From: Plectrocnemia conspersa
Lineage: Eukaryota > Arthropoda > Insecta > Trichoptera > Polycentropodidae
Assembly: GCA_009617715.1 (NCBI GenBank)
Contig: VTFK01000188.1
Location: 186,001-250,000, forward strand
DNA length: 64,000 nucleotides
Direction of reading: 5' to 3'
Of this stretch, positions 37,974-50,470 are shown one piece after another. Every line of letters begins with the position of its first letter. Position 1 is the stretch's first letter. The notes beneath the pieces were generated by a model. The model saw nothing but the letters and a program-made list of their open reading frames with translations, was not told where the DNA came from and did no database searches. The position numbers and the translations under genes were made by a program.

Positions 37974-39594
37974 TATTTTACATAGTCATAATAACTTACG
38001 TATAACAATTTTTTTATATTTTATTTATTTTCACTAAAGCTAATATTTTACATATGATATATTTTACTCTTTAATAATGCATTTTTTTTTAAATTAATAT
38101 TATTGAAAAATAAATATATGAGAGATAATGAAACTCTACTTTTCTTAATAAATTAATCACTTTAATATAAATATTTTGTGATTTATAACTTACTTCATCC
38201 AAATTAAAATATTTTATTTAAATGTTGACACTAATTACGTATTTATTTAGAACACGTTTTTTACCGTCACTCTAAAAACTCGCGTTCATTTTGTCAATAC
38301 GTGTTTAGCATTTAAGTATCAGGTTGCTTAAATTAAACAGGCATTTAATTCTTTATTACGACTGAAAAGCTAGTGTATATATTAACCATTGTAATTAATT
38401 ATAAATTTTTTATTTAAAAAATTTTGGGTTTAATATTTTCGGTAAAATTTTGCTGCTAAAATAATTAGAGATTCTGTGTTAAAACAACCTGGGAATTTCT
38501 GGATATTGTGTCGTTTCGAGCTCCTGGATTTAAAAAAATTAAACTCAAGACTAGAGATTTCTTGCTTAAAAAGTTGTTTTAAATTACTACTTTTTGCAGC
38601 ATGGAAATTGAAAATTAAAGAGAAAATAAATAAGCAGCCCATAGATTAAACACATTTTGTACAAACAATGAAAACTATTTTTGAAGTTGATCTTTAAAAT
38701 ATATTAAAAAGAAGGAGATTTTTTGCGACCTACTTTTTTCATCTTGACATTCAGCAAGATTCATATAATTATATATTCTTACGTGAGTAAATCACCAATT
38801 ACCGATTCTATTTTTTTGCAAATAAGCCAATTAATACACATTGCTATTTTTATATTGTATTATATAAATAGTACCAACATATAATTTTATTAAAATAAAG
38901 ATATTTAAGTGTAAATTAGCTTAATTCAATTTTATGAAAAATAATTAAATATTATGCTAAAAAAATCATAAATTCATAATTGATGAACATAATACATATC
39001 TTTCCGGTATCTAAAATTTTTTCATTAGCCTTAATTTAATTTTTCATACAAAAATTACATTTAACTCCTATTTTATTAGGATTTTAATCGGCACTAATTA
39101 GTGCCTGAATAATTTATAGTTTATCGTCCTAAATAATTACTTAGGAGCTGCTATCTAAAAAGTTATTACCCTGATATAATTACTATCAAAGTTGTAAAAC
39201 TTTGTTATTGATTATAATAGATCATTTATAATAATAAACTTTTTTATTACAAATATATTAATTACTTTAGCAGCCACTATCGCAGCATCGCTATGAAATA
39301 GTACTTTAAAAGCAATTTTCACTGCAGTGAGAACTTTATTAATATTTGCTTCCGTCCATTTTTAAATACGTATATTTGAAACTCGAGATTTTATGATAAT
39401 TTAAATGAATTTTTGAGCAAAAATTATGTACATACTTTAGTTATCGACGCTATAAGCTACAAAACCACCATTGTTTCATTATTCACATAATTAATCTAGA
39501 CGTGGTGTTAATCCACACAAAAATATTGTATTACATTGAGGTAACCAGATCGAACCGTTCTCTGTTGTTATTATTAAATGAAATACTATCACAA
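37974..39594. other. AT-rich noncoding stretch
   Basis: No gene is recognised. A 70-codon minus-strand frame (38430-38642) has no motif. The 16-bp palindrome at 39091-39106 is listed separately. Confidence 0.45.
39091..39106. promoter_or_regulatory. Perfect 16-bp palindrome centred on TAATTA
   Basis: GGCACTAATTAGTGCC is an exact palindrome around a TAATTA homeodomain core. Dimeric binding by a homeodomain protein is conceivable. There is no surrounding island to support it, so this is a motif observation only. Confidence 0.35.
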
Positions 39595-39794
39595 AGTTTA
39601 AGATGCTTCAACGTGATGCGGCAGCTTTGCGAAGTTCCCTTATAATATGTAGAATAAGGGCTCGCCGCATAGCAGGCGTAAGCTGAAAGGAACACACGTC
39701 CTTAGAGAGGAAGTACACTGTTCCTGGATTTGCTCGGTACCTTTGTTTTGCCGCTACCAGGTATGGGCTGCGAATGATAAGGCTGCTGATGTAT
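39595..39794. other. Small G+C-richer patch
   Basis: Balanced sequence around 39610-39780 (GATGCGGCAGC, GGGCTCGCCGCATAGC), directly before the tandem duplication. No coding frame is supported; the 78-codon minus frame has no motif. Confidence 0.33.
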
Positions 39795-40150
39795 TATTAA
39801 TTTAAGTACCTCCTTCCATATGAGCAATACGTGTGCTTGCTTAATAACATTAAGGGGCGAATCAAAATTAATAATTATGCAGGTATATACATAGGATTGT
39901 TGCGATTGTGGCATAAAATACAATATAAGCTTCTCCAAAGACTTACATATAATAAGTGTGATTAAGTAACAATAATTTGATTTAACCTACATTTTTTTAA
40001 TATTAATTTGAGTACCTCTTTCCATGTGATCAATACGAGTGCTTTCTAAATTACATTAGGTGGCGATTCAAAATTAATAATTATGCAAGTATACACATAG
40101 GATTGTTGCGATCGCGGCATAAAGTACAACATAAGCTCCTCTAAAGACTA
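39795..40150 (+). repeat. Diverged tandem duplication, two ~150-bp copies
   Basis: Copy 1 (39795-39945) and copy 2 (40001-40150) share most bases. Examples are CAAAATTAATAATTATGCA, followed by CATAGGATTGTTGCGAT and then GGCATAAA. The spacing is about 206 bp and the copies differ by scattered substitutions, so the duplication is not recent. The intervening ~55 bp is AT-rich. Confidence 0.9.
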
Positions 40151-40989
40151 ATAACAAACTACGTAGTTATTTAATTCAATTTTAATCATACTAAATTTTT
40201 TTATTGTCATTGTATTATATAATAATTTTTGGTTTATTTAAATACATACATATATAGATCAAAAAGATGATTCTTATAAAAATGACACAAAAATAATTAA
40301 ATTCAACTTCAATCGTAATTCAAAAAAATCACCGTTTAGAAAATGTACTATGTTGCTTTTTCAATCATTATTTTACTTTAAGGCATTAAAATGGAAGCAT
40401 TTGAATTTAATTGCAAATACCAAGGAAAATGGATAAGATGTTTAAAATTTATTAATGGTCTTAAAGAACAACTGGGTAAAAATAGGAGCAAATTATATCC
40501 AATATATGTAATACAGTAAAAATGTGTTGTGTAATTATTAATTATCTAAACATCCTCGAATAATTTTGTTTTTTACTGTTTTTTATTTCCTTAGAAAACC
40601 TATAAAATAGAATTTTAACGAAACTTATGTTTCAGGGTAATATTTGCCAATAATAAGACTTGTATACAAATTACACTATTTGTTTATAATTTTTTTAATT
40701 TAAATTGTAGAAAGATTCATATTAAGAAAGCTTAGCTTGAAATTTTTATATTTAATTATAAATACTGCAGAGCAGTTTCAGCTCAAATTCCGCCTATTTA
40801 GATATTGCTATTATGTATATATGTCATCTGCATATGCATAGATTGTGATAGTCACTGCCGGTTATATGATACATTCTATATGCCACATAATAATATAAGC
40901 CTTTGGAATTATATATGCTCTCTTTATGCGTGTATTAGCTAACCACAAGGTCGTAATGCTTCCGTATTGATTTATTAACTATATTCTTT
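40151..40989. other. AT-rich noncoding stretch
   Basis: No gene or clear repeat; slightly more balanced from about 40780. Confidence 0.45.
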
Positions 40990-41440
40990 ACTAGAAATTA
41001 AGCTTATCAAAAACGAGTGGAACAAATTTATTGCCTACATAAGCACCGTTTGGAGACCTCTTCTAGAATATAGTGGGTAGCATCACTAAATCTCGCATAA
41101 CATCTACGGCCAAACTGCAAAGTCAAGCGGCAAACTGGGAGCGCTTAATTAAATTTCACCGTGAGATTAGTTTCGGTTCGTAACTGATCCTTTCGAACTG
41201 GCCTCGGTTGAGATTTTCCCGTCGACCACCGGACATCTTCGTCATTTAAGCGTCGAAAGTTTTAATTGTTGTTTATGAATATTGATATATTGTATTAAAT
41301 AATATATAAACGGGTCGGCATACTGACAAAGAGAATTGATCCGTGGAGATTTGGCTCGTTACCATCTGAAGTTGCCCTTATGGATTAGCTCGCAAGGTAG
41401 ATAGATTGTACATGCCTTAAATTGAATCATATCCAGAGAG
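40990..41440. other. G+C-richer island
   Basis: Balanced from about 41030 to 41420; the line at 41161-41220 is about 47% G+C by hand count. It contains GTCGACCACCGGACATC near 41221. No coding frame of note. Candidate regulatory element. Confidence 0.35.
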
Positions 41441-42049
41441 GCGTATAAAGTTTACCTCAGCCAATAACAATGACACTTGACTCTTGTCAAACAACTTAAA
41501 ATTAATCTAATGTTTAACAACTTTGGCTATGCTACGTTATAATGAAGTTGTGAAGTTTTTCTTTCAACATAATAAACCACCCAAAGCGAATGTTCTAAGA
41601 TTATTTTTCAATTTCTACAACTACAAGTTTTGGTAAATCTGCGTTAGGAATTACTACCACATTATTTTTATTTGCCTGTGTGAGCTAAAAGAAACACAGA
41701 AGCTATGCAATCTATTTACGAATTAATACAAGCGATAGCTACATGAGTGGATTAATTTTATTTAAAAAAATGCATATCTTTTAATGTGGATAACATCAAA
41801 AAATATTGTATTGATTTAGAAAAAATGTAAATTTAATAATTAAATATTAAAAATAAAAACAATAGCACCCAACATAAACATATAATGTATTGTATTAAGT
41901 GGTAATATTTAAAATATATACATTAAAATTATTTTTTTAAATGTAACTTATAAGTAATCGTCTTTTAAAAACAAATATATTATATGACATAATCACTCAT
42001 ATTTCTGTCAGAAGCTTAAATGAAAACTTTGTTATTATGACAGGTTTAC
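41441..42049. other. AT-rich noncoding stretch
   Basis: No gene is recognised; plain AT-rich from about 41750. Confidence 0.45.
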
Positions 42050-42560
42050 TTTGTTATCTAGAAGCACGATCGCAGAATTTAAAGCCCTGGATGTAACATA
42101 ATAAAATTGAATTCGCTAGTTTTCCCACACCCAGTAGTTAATATTTCCAGTATCGAATTACTGTAAATCACGACTAGTGTGACTTGCATCGGCGATCCCT
42201 CGATAGCCAATTATTGCTTGCTCGACCTTAAAGTCTATTGCCGATCGTATCAGCCACTATAAGATTATAGTTTCAGATTGTACGTGTGGAGCATGTAAAC
42301 TGGTGAAATTCAGTAACACGTTCAAGGTTTCATGCATCAAATACGCCTAATGTGCGACGATCAGAATAAAAAAACGTGTAACGCATGTGCCTTGTTAGGA
42401 ATGAAAGTGTGTTGGTATTGTGCTTGCCACAACAACCCGGGCAACTATCATTAATAACAACGGAGAATGCTACACGCGAAGCTTTCGTTATAAGCTCCGA
42501 GTGGGAGCTTTCGTCAGAAAGCATCAGCGAGAAAATATGTTAGAATGCGCAAGCATAATG
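42050..42560. other. G+C-richer island
   Basis: Balanced block, strongest at 42170-42270 and 42420-42540. A 64-codon minus-strand frame has no motif. Candidate noncoding element. Confidence 0.33.
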
Positions 42561-43300
42561 AATTTTTGTATATGTAATTGGGTTATGGCGTTGAAATGAG
42601 CAATTTAGTTTTATAATATTTTTCCAGCATTTAATGATTGTAATTATTGTAAATTTATTAACTGTTGGGAGTGGGAGTAAGAATATAGATTTGTATCAAT
42701 TTATAATGGTTATAATAATCATTAAGATAATATAGAAAATATGTAATATTGAGGTTTAATATATTTTTTTAATGCGGTAATAAATATTATTTACGTGAAT
42801 GTATTTAACTTTATGGTAGCTTTATATAATTTTGTATCACCCTTGGGGAAAGCGCTTTAAAGATTCCACAAAGAAGCAATAAAGCAAACTTAACCCTTAA
42901 CGGTGATTATAATAATAGTAATTATAACCAAGGAAATTATTTATGTTGTATATATATATATATTTTTCTTGACTACCAATATTCAAAAATAATTTCAAGA
43001 TTGATTAAAAGTCTTAAATTAATTATATATTTTAAGGTACTATTCATTATTGATGTTAGTACATAAAGAGATTTTTAAATTTACGATAATAAATATATAC
43101 GAATTAATTGTTTGCTATTATTTATAGTTAATTTTTTTGTTGTAATCAATTTTTATTCAGTATAATATTATGCCATTGTTTAAACGATTTGTATATCACT
43201 AATATATATATAATACACATTGTTTATTTCTCGATATCATTAACAAATAAAATTCCATATCTTAAATAAACGTATGTGCATAAAAATAACTCTAGCCTAA
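42561..43300. other. AT-rich noncoding stretch
   Basis: No gene is seen. An AT dinucleotide run lies near 42950-42963. Confidence 0.45.
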
Positions 43301-43740
43301 ATTACGCTTCTTAAACCGACGCAAACGTTCGTATATACTTTATTTATTCGATACTATTTTAAAAGTCTAAACGGATGACAATAGCGGAATGGAACGGCAG
43401 CAAAAAATATATATAATATGCGAATTCCCCGAGAAGCAATCTCGGCATGGGAAGTGGAAAATTCTTCACGTAAACTCTTAGCAACCTCAGCTGAGAATGA
43501 AATTAACTTTTAAAGGAGGCGACCTTTCTCAGCAGTCAGCATATATTAAGCTGGAGTGGGACAAAGGCATCTTAAGCCCTTGGAGAACTTTCATGTCACG
43601 TGGCGGACACTTCACCGCGGATATAGTGTAATCATCGGTCCCACATATGCTGTCAATTATTTAGTAACGAGCGAAATTCCAAAAGTCAACCCTAACCAAT
43701 GTAAGCGCCGAAAAGGGACAGAGTGACATTTAAAAAGAAT
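43301..43740. other. G+C-richer island
   Basis: Balanced sequence from 43310, strongest at 43430-43720 (CTCGGCATGGGAAGTGG, CACGTGGCGGACAC). It includes a CACGTG E-box near 43597. No coding frame. Candidate regulatory element. Confidence 0.36.
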
Positions 43741-44229
43741 TAAAAGTAACCTTTTAAAATTAATTAAATTCAACGTTTTTCATACCCTAACATAAAAAAT
43801 CTTCTATATAATCCTATTATGTTTCCAACATATTACGTGAACGAAAGGTCGTTAGCTATCAGACCATTCCATAAATTGCTACATGTTATATAATATTCAC
43901 GTTTAAAGACACATTTTGAATAAAATAATACGCCATCATATATGTATATTTTGTGATGTTCTTAAATGCACATACAAATGAAAAGTTTGTTATAGATTAT
44001 CTTAAAATATACCTTAATGCGAATTAATAACAAAATAATTTTATTAATATATACTGAACTGAGAACATAAAAGAAATACCTCAGTTTAATAATTTAGTAC
44101 AATACAATAATGAAACATTAAATGTGTTTTGAAAAACATCACAACCTAATTTGTAAATTAAAAAAAGGAACCAGTTCTGATGAATTAGACGTAAATATAA
44201 TTATATAAACTTGGGAAGTATATTACATT
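43741..44229. other. AT-rich stretch before the second LINE fragment
   Basis: No gene is seen. It may hide more decayed LINE sequence close to 44230, but I could not align it. Confidence 0.4.
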
Positions 44230-44689
44230 ATATAGAAATAAATAATATTATAAAATATTTAGGAGTAATTGTAAATAAAAAAATATATTTTAAAGAACAT
44301 TATAATTATAAATCAAAAAATTTTTTTATGAAATAAACAGGATACCCAGGATAAAAAATATGTTAAGTATAATACAAAAAAATACAATTGTATTATATTT
44401 CTATATTTTAAGTATTGTGCAACAATATTAGATATGTTCAATAAATTAGATAAAATGATGTTGCAAAATTTATAAAATAGAGCAGTGAAAATAGTTTTGA
44501 AAAACAAAAATATTCCTAAGACAATCCGCAAAAATAAAAATGTAGCGGTTTTTCTAAATGGAAAAAAGAAACACCTTCGTGCATTAAGAAATAAATTATA
44601 ATATTTTCTGTTTAAGTTTATATTATGTTTTATATATTTATATGTCCAGTGTAAAAATTAGCTATAATAGCTAAATAAATAAATAATTT
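44230..44689 (+). mobile_element. Second LINE fragment, same family, internally deleted
   Basis: This aligns to the 3' part of the element at 10410-12040, starting at its TATAGAAATA near 11243. Shared landmarks are AAATATTTAGGAGTAATTGT, AAAGAACATTATAATTA and TTTTAAGTATTGTGCAAC; then, after a gap, AAATCCGAAAC-like sequence, AAACACCTTCGTGCA-like sequence and AAGAAATAAATTATAATATT. Relative to the first copy, about 255 bp are missing near 44511, removing the LQNRA-to-YNTRNR region. The 3' UTR end TTAGCTATAATAGC and the TAAATAAATAAAT tail are kept. Short, broken and non-coding; the same 5'-truncation pattern points to one LINE family in this genome. Confidence 0.85.
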
Positions 44690-44830
44690 ATTTTCAGTGT
44701 CAATAATAAATAAATACTGATATTTAATCAAAGCATTAAATCTAAAAATTATTACTTTAAAAGTTGATGCTTTTGATTTTTTATATTTTAAAATTTATTT
44801 GGTGTAAAAATCAAGTCAAACTTACCATAG
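44690..44830. other. AT-rich spacer
   Basis: Plain AT-rich DNA after the LINE tail. Confidence 0.4.
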
Positions 44831-45760
44831 AGTTGTTTGACTTATATTTAGTGCTTTACAATTACGTCGGGAAGTTATCAATCAAAAGTTTTGACATGTC
44901 GATTGACTTACGGTCGTAATTCCTAAATCGGAAAATCAGTACAACGAAATTCAACTGAGGCAAATAAGCCTTTGTTCACTAAATTGTTTCGAGCTCAACG
45001 CATTCCTGAAATTATCATTGTTAATATCATCATGTGAAAAATGGGAAAAACTCAATGCTTTAAGGCTTTAAACTAAGCAAGCCTTTAAAATATTTACCCA
45101 AAACACATTTTCGTCTACAATGATAAAATAAATATTTCGGAAACTTTTTGATGTCGGAAAGAAACGATTCCGAATACACAATAAAGACCACAGATATGAA
45201 ATCACCACGCCGAGTTTTTCCTACATAAACCAACAAATCCCGACAAATTCCCCATTCAGCATTTCGACTAATGCTTCTAGTTCGGGACATAAAAGGATTC
45301 ACATCAATGGGAATGAAACTGAATTCTATCCGGGAACAATGTACCGTTAATGCAATACCGCTCAAAGAAAAATAATATCAAGCGAAAAAATACACTGGCA
45401 CAAAGTGTTAATAATCTGACTTTTTATTATTTTTCTTTGCCGTTTCATAATGCATTTTGCAATATTAATCCGCACCAGGAGACGAGCACAGCGTCTTGTT
45501 GGGATTTGTAGACAAAGCTGCAATATCTTCGTATCCGCCGTGCACGTAGCTCAATTAGTGGAATAATCCCACCGTTATACCGTTTTCGTTTTCAGAAAAT
45601 CCTTTGATTAAATTTAATTAATACTTACACTTCGAGAGAAGTGTCCAAGCTAAAGCTCATATGGCTATATAATTGCCAACGTAACGTACATTTATGTAGA
45701 AAACGTGGGTCGCAAATGCAACAATAGGTAAAATCGTATTAGCTCGCTTTGTTATAGATA
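44831..45760. other. Long G+C-richer island
   Basis: Balanced sequence through most of the block, strongest at 45180-45350 and 45470-45660. GCTCAATTAGTGG near 45549 has a homeodomain-like core. A 101-codon minus-strand frame (45060-45365) is non-repetitive but has no family motif I know. It could be a chance frame in balanced DNA or part of an unrecognised exon. Regulatory element preferred. Confidence 0.37.
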
Positions 45761-46240
45761 TCATTTAAACCCAATATAAAAATAAAAGGAGTTTAACTAT
45801 CAGCTAAATATGCAATTATTAGTATATTTATAATATATTATGCAATGTATTCTATGGAATTTTACTTGTTGTGTTATATCATATTGTGTTCACCAATCGA
45901 TAAATAGTGGAACTTCGATTTACGAGCATAATACGTTCCGGAAACATCTTCGTAATTTAAAACACTCGTATATCAAAGCAAATTTTGCATAGAGAAATAA
46001 TTTAAATTAAAGTTGATTCGTTAAAAAATTTCAAAAATATTTATTTAAAAATTAAAAATACAAAATACGTACATTTTTATTATTTAATTTTTTTATAAAA
46101 TAATTTAATCTGTACTTTTCTCATATCCCTCGCATATTCATAAAAAATATAATACAACAAATAACATCCCCAATTTTTTAGTCGAAATTAAAAATTCGCA
46201 AAAACTAAATTAAATACAATTACACACAATAAAATTACAT
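45761..46240. other. AT-rich spacer
   Basis: No gene; plain AT-rich DNA, with a moderate patch at 45890-45980. Confidence 0.45.
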
Positions 46241-46760
46241 AAAATTCAACCCTAAGGATTAAACTCGGCCAAATTACGGTTAATTCTTTCTCGCCGCTGT
46301 TTAATTGGCTCGCGGAATATTTTTAAACGAATTTGCGCACTGGCTGAAGGAAGTGGGCGGGTCAAACGGCGCGGCCAGTTAAATTGGATGCGAAATCAAA
46401 TTAAGCCTTTCTTCCCTCGCGGCTCACCTTTTTGCGCACACAGGTGCTTAGAAAACATACAAGACAGCAGGCGGTTTGTCGTTTAATTTGTGTTTACATC
46501 CAAAGCACAAAGGGCAGTCGGATGCGCCTGGTGGCTTAGCGTTGATTGCACTCGCCGTTTATTCCGCTACCACTAAAGACTCTTTAGGATTACCATTATG
46601 GCAAAGTTGTGCCTGCATAATAGCAATAAATGTGTGGCTACACAGAGAACAAATTTCGTCAAAGGCGAAACCACCGATTGCTTAATCCCGCATCTTCTGT
46701 GGCCAAACGATGAAAAATTTGTTGGGGTTACGGGAAACGTAGCAACTTAAATTATACGAT
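46241..46760. other. G+C-rich island with TAAT-type words
   Basis: The line at 46321-46380 is about 55% G+C by hand count. It contains TTTAATTGGC, CAGTTAAATTGG and AAATCAAATTAAGCC among GGGCGG and GGCGCGGCC words. A 69-codon plus-strand frame (46476-46685) reads without stops, but I recognise no domain and see no splice-site support. Candidate enhancer. Confidence 0.4.
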
Positions 46761-46917
46761 CAGCAAGATAGATTTTTTAGAAATATTAACAATAAAGAAA
46801 CATATTTTCTTGTATTGTATTATAATATCATGCTGCTGGATTTAGGTGCGTCAGTTATTTATTCAGTGACATGAGCATTACTCTAACCATAATAGCAATC
46901 TGAGCAAGCTTGACAAG
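46761..46917. other. AT-rich spacer
   Basis: Short spacer before the repeat copy; nothing specific is seen. Confidence 0.4.
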
Positions 46918-47297
46918 ATTTTTTATAAAACGTTTATTTTAATTCCAATAATAATTTAACAAATATATTTTGTACAATATATGTTACTGGTATGTAATAT
47001 TTAAAAAAAAAAAATTATAATAAAATAATAGTGGTTACAATTTAAGGAAAAAATTAAAGTCGAAAAAAAATTAAGTTCTAATTTTATTATATTTATCAAA
47101 GGATCTTGAACCATTTACATATACTATTTAGCCTATTAAACAATACATGTATGGGAATTTTGTGCATATATTTAAATTTAAGGTTGTTTTTATTGAAGTC
47201 TCCAATACATAAAGACATAAGACTATTATGGTTAAGCGAAATATTTTCATTAAATTATTAAAATAACAATGATTGTAATTGTTGATATTTGAAGGAG
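46918..47297 (+). repeat. Diverged interspersed repeat, copy 2
   Basis: Partner of 37534-37973 in the same orientation, about 60 bp shorter through scattered indels. It begins at ATTTTTTATAAAACGTTTA and ends at GTTGATATTTGAAGG. The class is unknown: there is no coding frame, no terminal inverted repeat and no A-tail that I could define. Confidence 0.6.
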
Positions 47298-47310
47298 TTT
47301 ATGTTTTTTA

Positions 47311-47465
47311 ATTATTAAAAAGTACAAAATTAAAATTTACATCTTGAAATTTAAAAAGAAATATTACTTGCATGAGCATATTATTAAAAAAGCTACTTGC
47401 ATAATTATTAGAAAAAAGTACAAAATTAAAATTTACATCTTAAAATTTAAAAAAAATATTACTTA
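47311..47465 (+). repeat. Local direct duplication, ~60-bp copies about 93 bp apart
   Basis: AAGTACAAAATTAAAATTTA followed by CATCTTGAAATTTAAAAA recurs with few changes in 47404-47465; each copy ends in ATATTACTT. The duplication is local and AT-rich and directly follows the interspersed repeat. Confidence 0.88.
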
Positions 47466-48030
47466 GCAAAACTGAGCAGATTTGTTGCTACTGATACAAT
47501 AAAACGATACTGTAGATCAATCTATTATCCTTTAATATGCTTTGTAGCACACTTATTAAAAATGACTGCTGCTGATAAAATCGACACAATCATATAATTC
47601 CCTATCATTTTTTTATGAATATGAGTCACTTTCGTTATTATCCATACACTAGGAAAAGATAAATAAAGATATTTTGGAACCTTGCTCTATAGGGTCATTT
47701 TTAAATTAAGACCCATTAAGAAATAATCAGACTATCTTTAATATTTGCTTACACGGAGAACACTAATAATGCTCTAAGTCGTCTAAATTATGTTTATACA
47801 AATAAAATAAAATATACCTTTTTATAATAATTTTTAAAAAAATAGTCATAAATACCAACAATGAAAGACAACATTAGAATTTTTTCACTATTAAATATTA
47901 TACGCGTGTTTAATTATGTGTTTTATTGTATTCCAAATACAATAGTGAGTGGAAATATATATAATTATAATATTATAAAAATAGTGTTAGGTTTTTTGTG
48001 CGATAATGTATGAATTGTCAATTTCGTTTT
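47466..48030. other. AT-rich noncoding stretch
   Basis: No gene or clear repeat is seen. Confidence 0.45.
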
Positions 48031-48800
48031 ATTTAATAAGACTAAGCGCATTGCAACGTTATCGTGATAACGTAATTAAGAGAACACGACCCTTTAAGGC
48101 CGCAAACGTAATTAGGAGTGAAATCCTTATGGGATTAGCCGAAAATATGGCAGACGACCAAAAGTGTAATTGTAAGACGTTGTGATTTTTATACGTATAT
48201 ATTTGTTTTCAAAAGAAAAATCTAATTAAGTTTGTTGTGTCTATGAGCGCAGACCATACAACTTTATAATAAGTTAAAACAAGGGGCTGCCTTCACCTTT
48301 TATCTGCATTGTTAATTAAAAGTTTTAATAATTAAAAAGCATAAACAAGTTACAAAGGATTATTTCATAACACCTTTGATGTTGCTAGATATTCGTCTCT
48401 GGTAAGATATACATACATATATCTGTGCAATTTTAATTTAAAATGTGCAACCGTGGAAACCATGCTATATGCTTCCTTACGAGTGTGAAAAATAATAAAT
48501 CTCTTTGGTTCCAAGCCAACGTGGTAGACTTTGAAAGTTTAAAGGTTCACATTTATTGGCCTCTTGTGTATCATTCAAGAAAAAACAAACTCCCCTTTTA
48601 AGCCCACCACAAAGTTGCTGTAGGGTAAAACGTATCGATTTCACCCTTTGTAGTGCGTGCGTGTATGTGTAACGGAAAACTTCAATACATTTTTTCTTAC
48701 ACTGCGTGAACATGATTTGTGGCCACTTTACCTAAACTTTTTTTTTCACGGCTTTATTATGTCTCCGATGTGATTTTACGCCCCCGAGCGTTAGAGATAC
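48031..48800. other. Two small G+C-richer patches
   Basis: Patches at about 48040-48190 and 48440-48800 are separated by AT-rich sequence. A 78-codon minus-strand frame (48477-48713) has no motif. Candidate noncoding elements with weak support. Confidence 0.3.
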
Positions 48801-50470
48801 GCTTTACAAAACTGTGAAATATTATAATTTAAAAAAAAATATTTAAAAAATAAGGATAATTTATTGGTAAAAAAAATTATGTAAGAACCAATTTTTCAAA
48901 TAAAAAAAATTAAATCTGTAATAACCCCTTTAGTGTTAATTTTTTATATTGTAATATATACGGCCCCATATTTCAGTTAAAATCAAATTTTATTTTTTTA
49001 CTATGCTATTAATCACAGAAAATAAATTTATGAATAATATAAGTTTTGTAAAATCAGGTCTAAAATATTTTTTACAATAAAGTTTTATGTATATTGAAGT
49101 AAAAAAAATACGAGATCACAAACAAGAATTTTAATATTATACATATGTCAATTCGCGTTTAGTTAAAAGAATAATAAGAAAACGACGCATGGTCAAGTAA
49201 ACTTGAAAAACTAGATAAAGCTGTTAATTGCTTATGTTAAATTACAAAATTATTTAAAAATAAAAACTTTGATTTATCACCATATAAAAATAAAAACAAT
49301 ATAGCTAATATTAATCTAGAAAATATTTATTGATAACCAGTTATTTTTGGCATCCTATACATTGACACATAACTATAACCACTTGCATACGTATATAAAA
49401 GTCCCAGGTTTGTTTTGTAAAATTGACAAATCAATGGTAAAGCTGTTAAAAATTCTAAGCTAAGTAAAAATTTTAAATAAATAATCCTCTGGATTGAATA
49501 GATAAGATACCATAAAGTAAGTGATTATCATAGTTAGATATTGAAAACGCGTTTCACACTATTTGGCACGGTAGCTCAACATATAAATTATCTAATTTTA
49601 AGCCCCTGATTATCTTATGTACACAATATAGCAATACACTTAAGCAGGATAATTAAAATTTTTGATGTTTTGCTAAATATTGAACTTTTGATACCGTGTA
49701 TAATTTCTAAATTCCTAAAAGTGCTAAAAATTAACTATAAAACTGCTTTAAATAATAAGGAAAGACTGAAATTTTCACATACATTTACATTCCAAATAAA
49801 ACGTGGTCAAAAACGCTTGCTGACATTGCGGTCCTAAAACCAATATTTACCAAAAGTAGCGCATTTTACTGTATTAACAGTTAAAAAATCCGGTGTTTAG
49901 TAACATTAATAATTACAAAATTTTACCCTCCAAGTTATTATAGATAAATCGATAAAAATAATTTATTATCTTTTTCCAGAATAAAAAAAAAATTTTAAAC
50001 AATCTTCATAATCATACCAAAAAAACTATTTATCTCCATATTTTATTATGATAAATTAAGTAATAATTGTAATATTTTTGTAATAAATTTTTTTTTTTTA
50101 AATTTTTTTGACTAAATATGATACATATATTTTAATCTTTGTGTAGAGTTCTACGTGGATTTTTAATATTTAGGTGAGAAAAATATAATTTACAGTAATA
50201 AAGCGGTTGATATTTTTTTTACTTTTTTAAACACGTTTTAAATATAATTTTCCGTGTATTTACTAGTATTTTTTTATTATAATAAATATTAAAAATATAT
50301 ATAATTATACACTGCTTCTTAATAGGCGAAGCAATGTTAAGTAGCATTAATAAAATCTAGTTAAATGTATAATTGTTTATGCTGCAAATAGCCTAACATA
50401 TATATTTATATTAGACCACAAAATCTCTATTAACTTATAACAAACTAAAATTAGTTTAATATGATTAATA
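48801..50470. other. AT-rich noncoding stretch
   Basis: No gene is recognised; very AT-rich with long homopolymer runs. Confidence 0.5.

Noticed and set aside
46476..46685. 69-codon plus-strand frame in the 46.2-46.8 kb island
   Set aside because: No recognisable domain and no supporting splice or start context; better explained by island composition.
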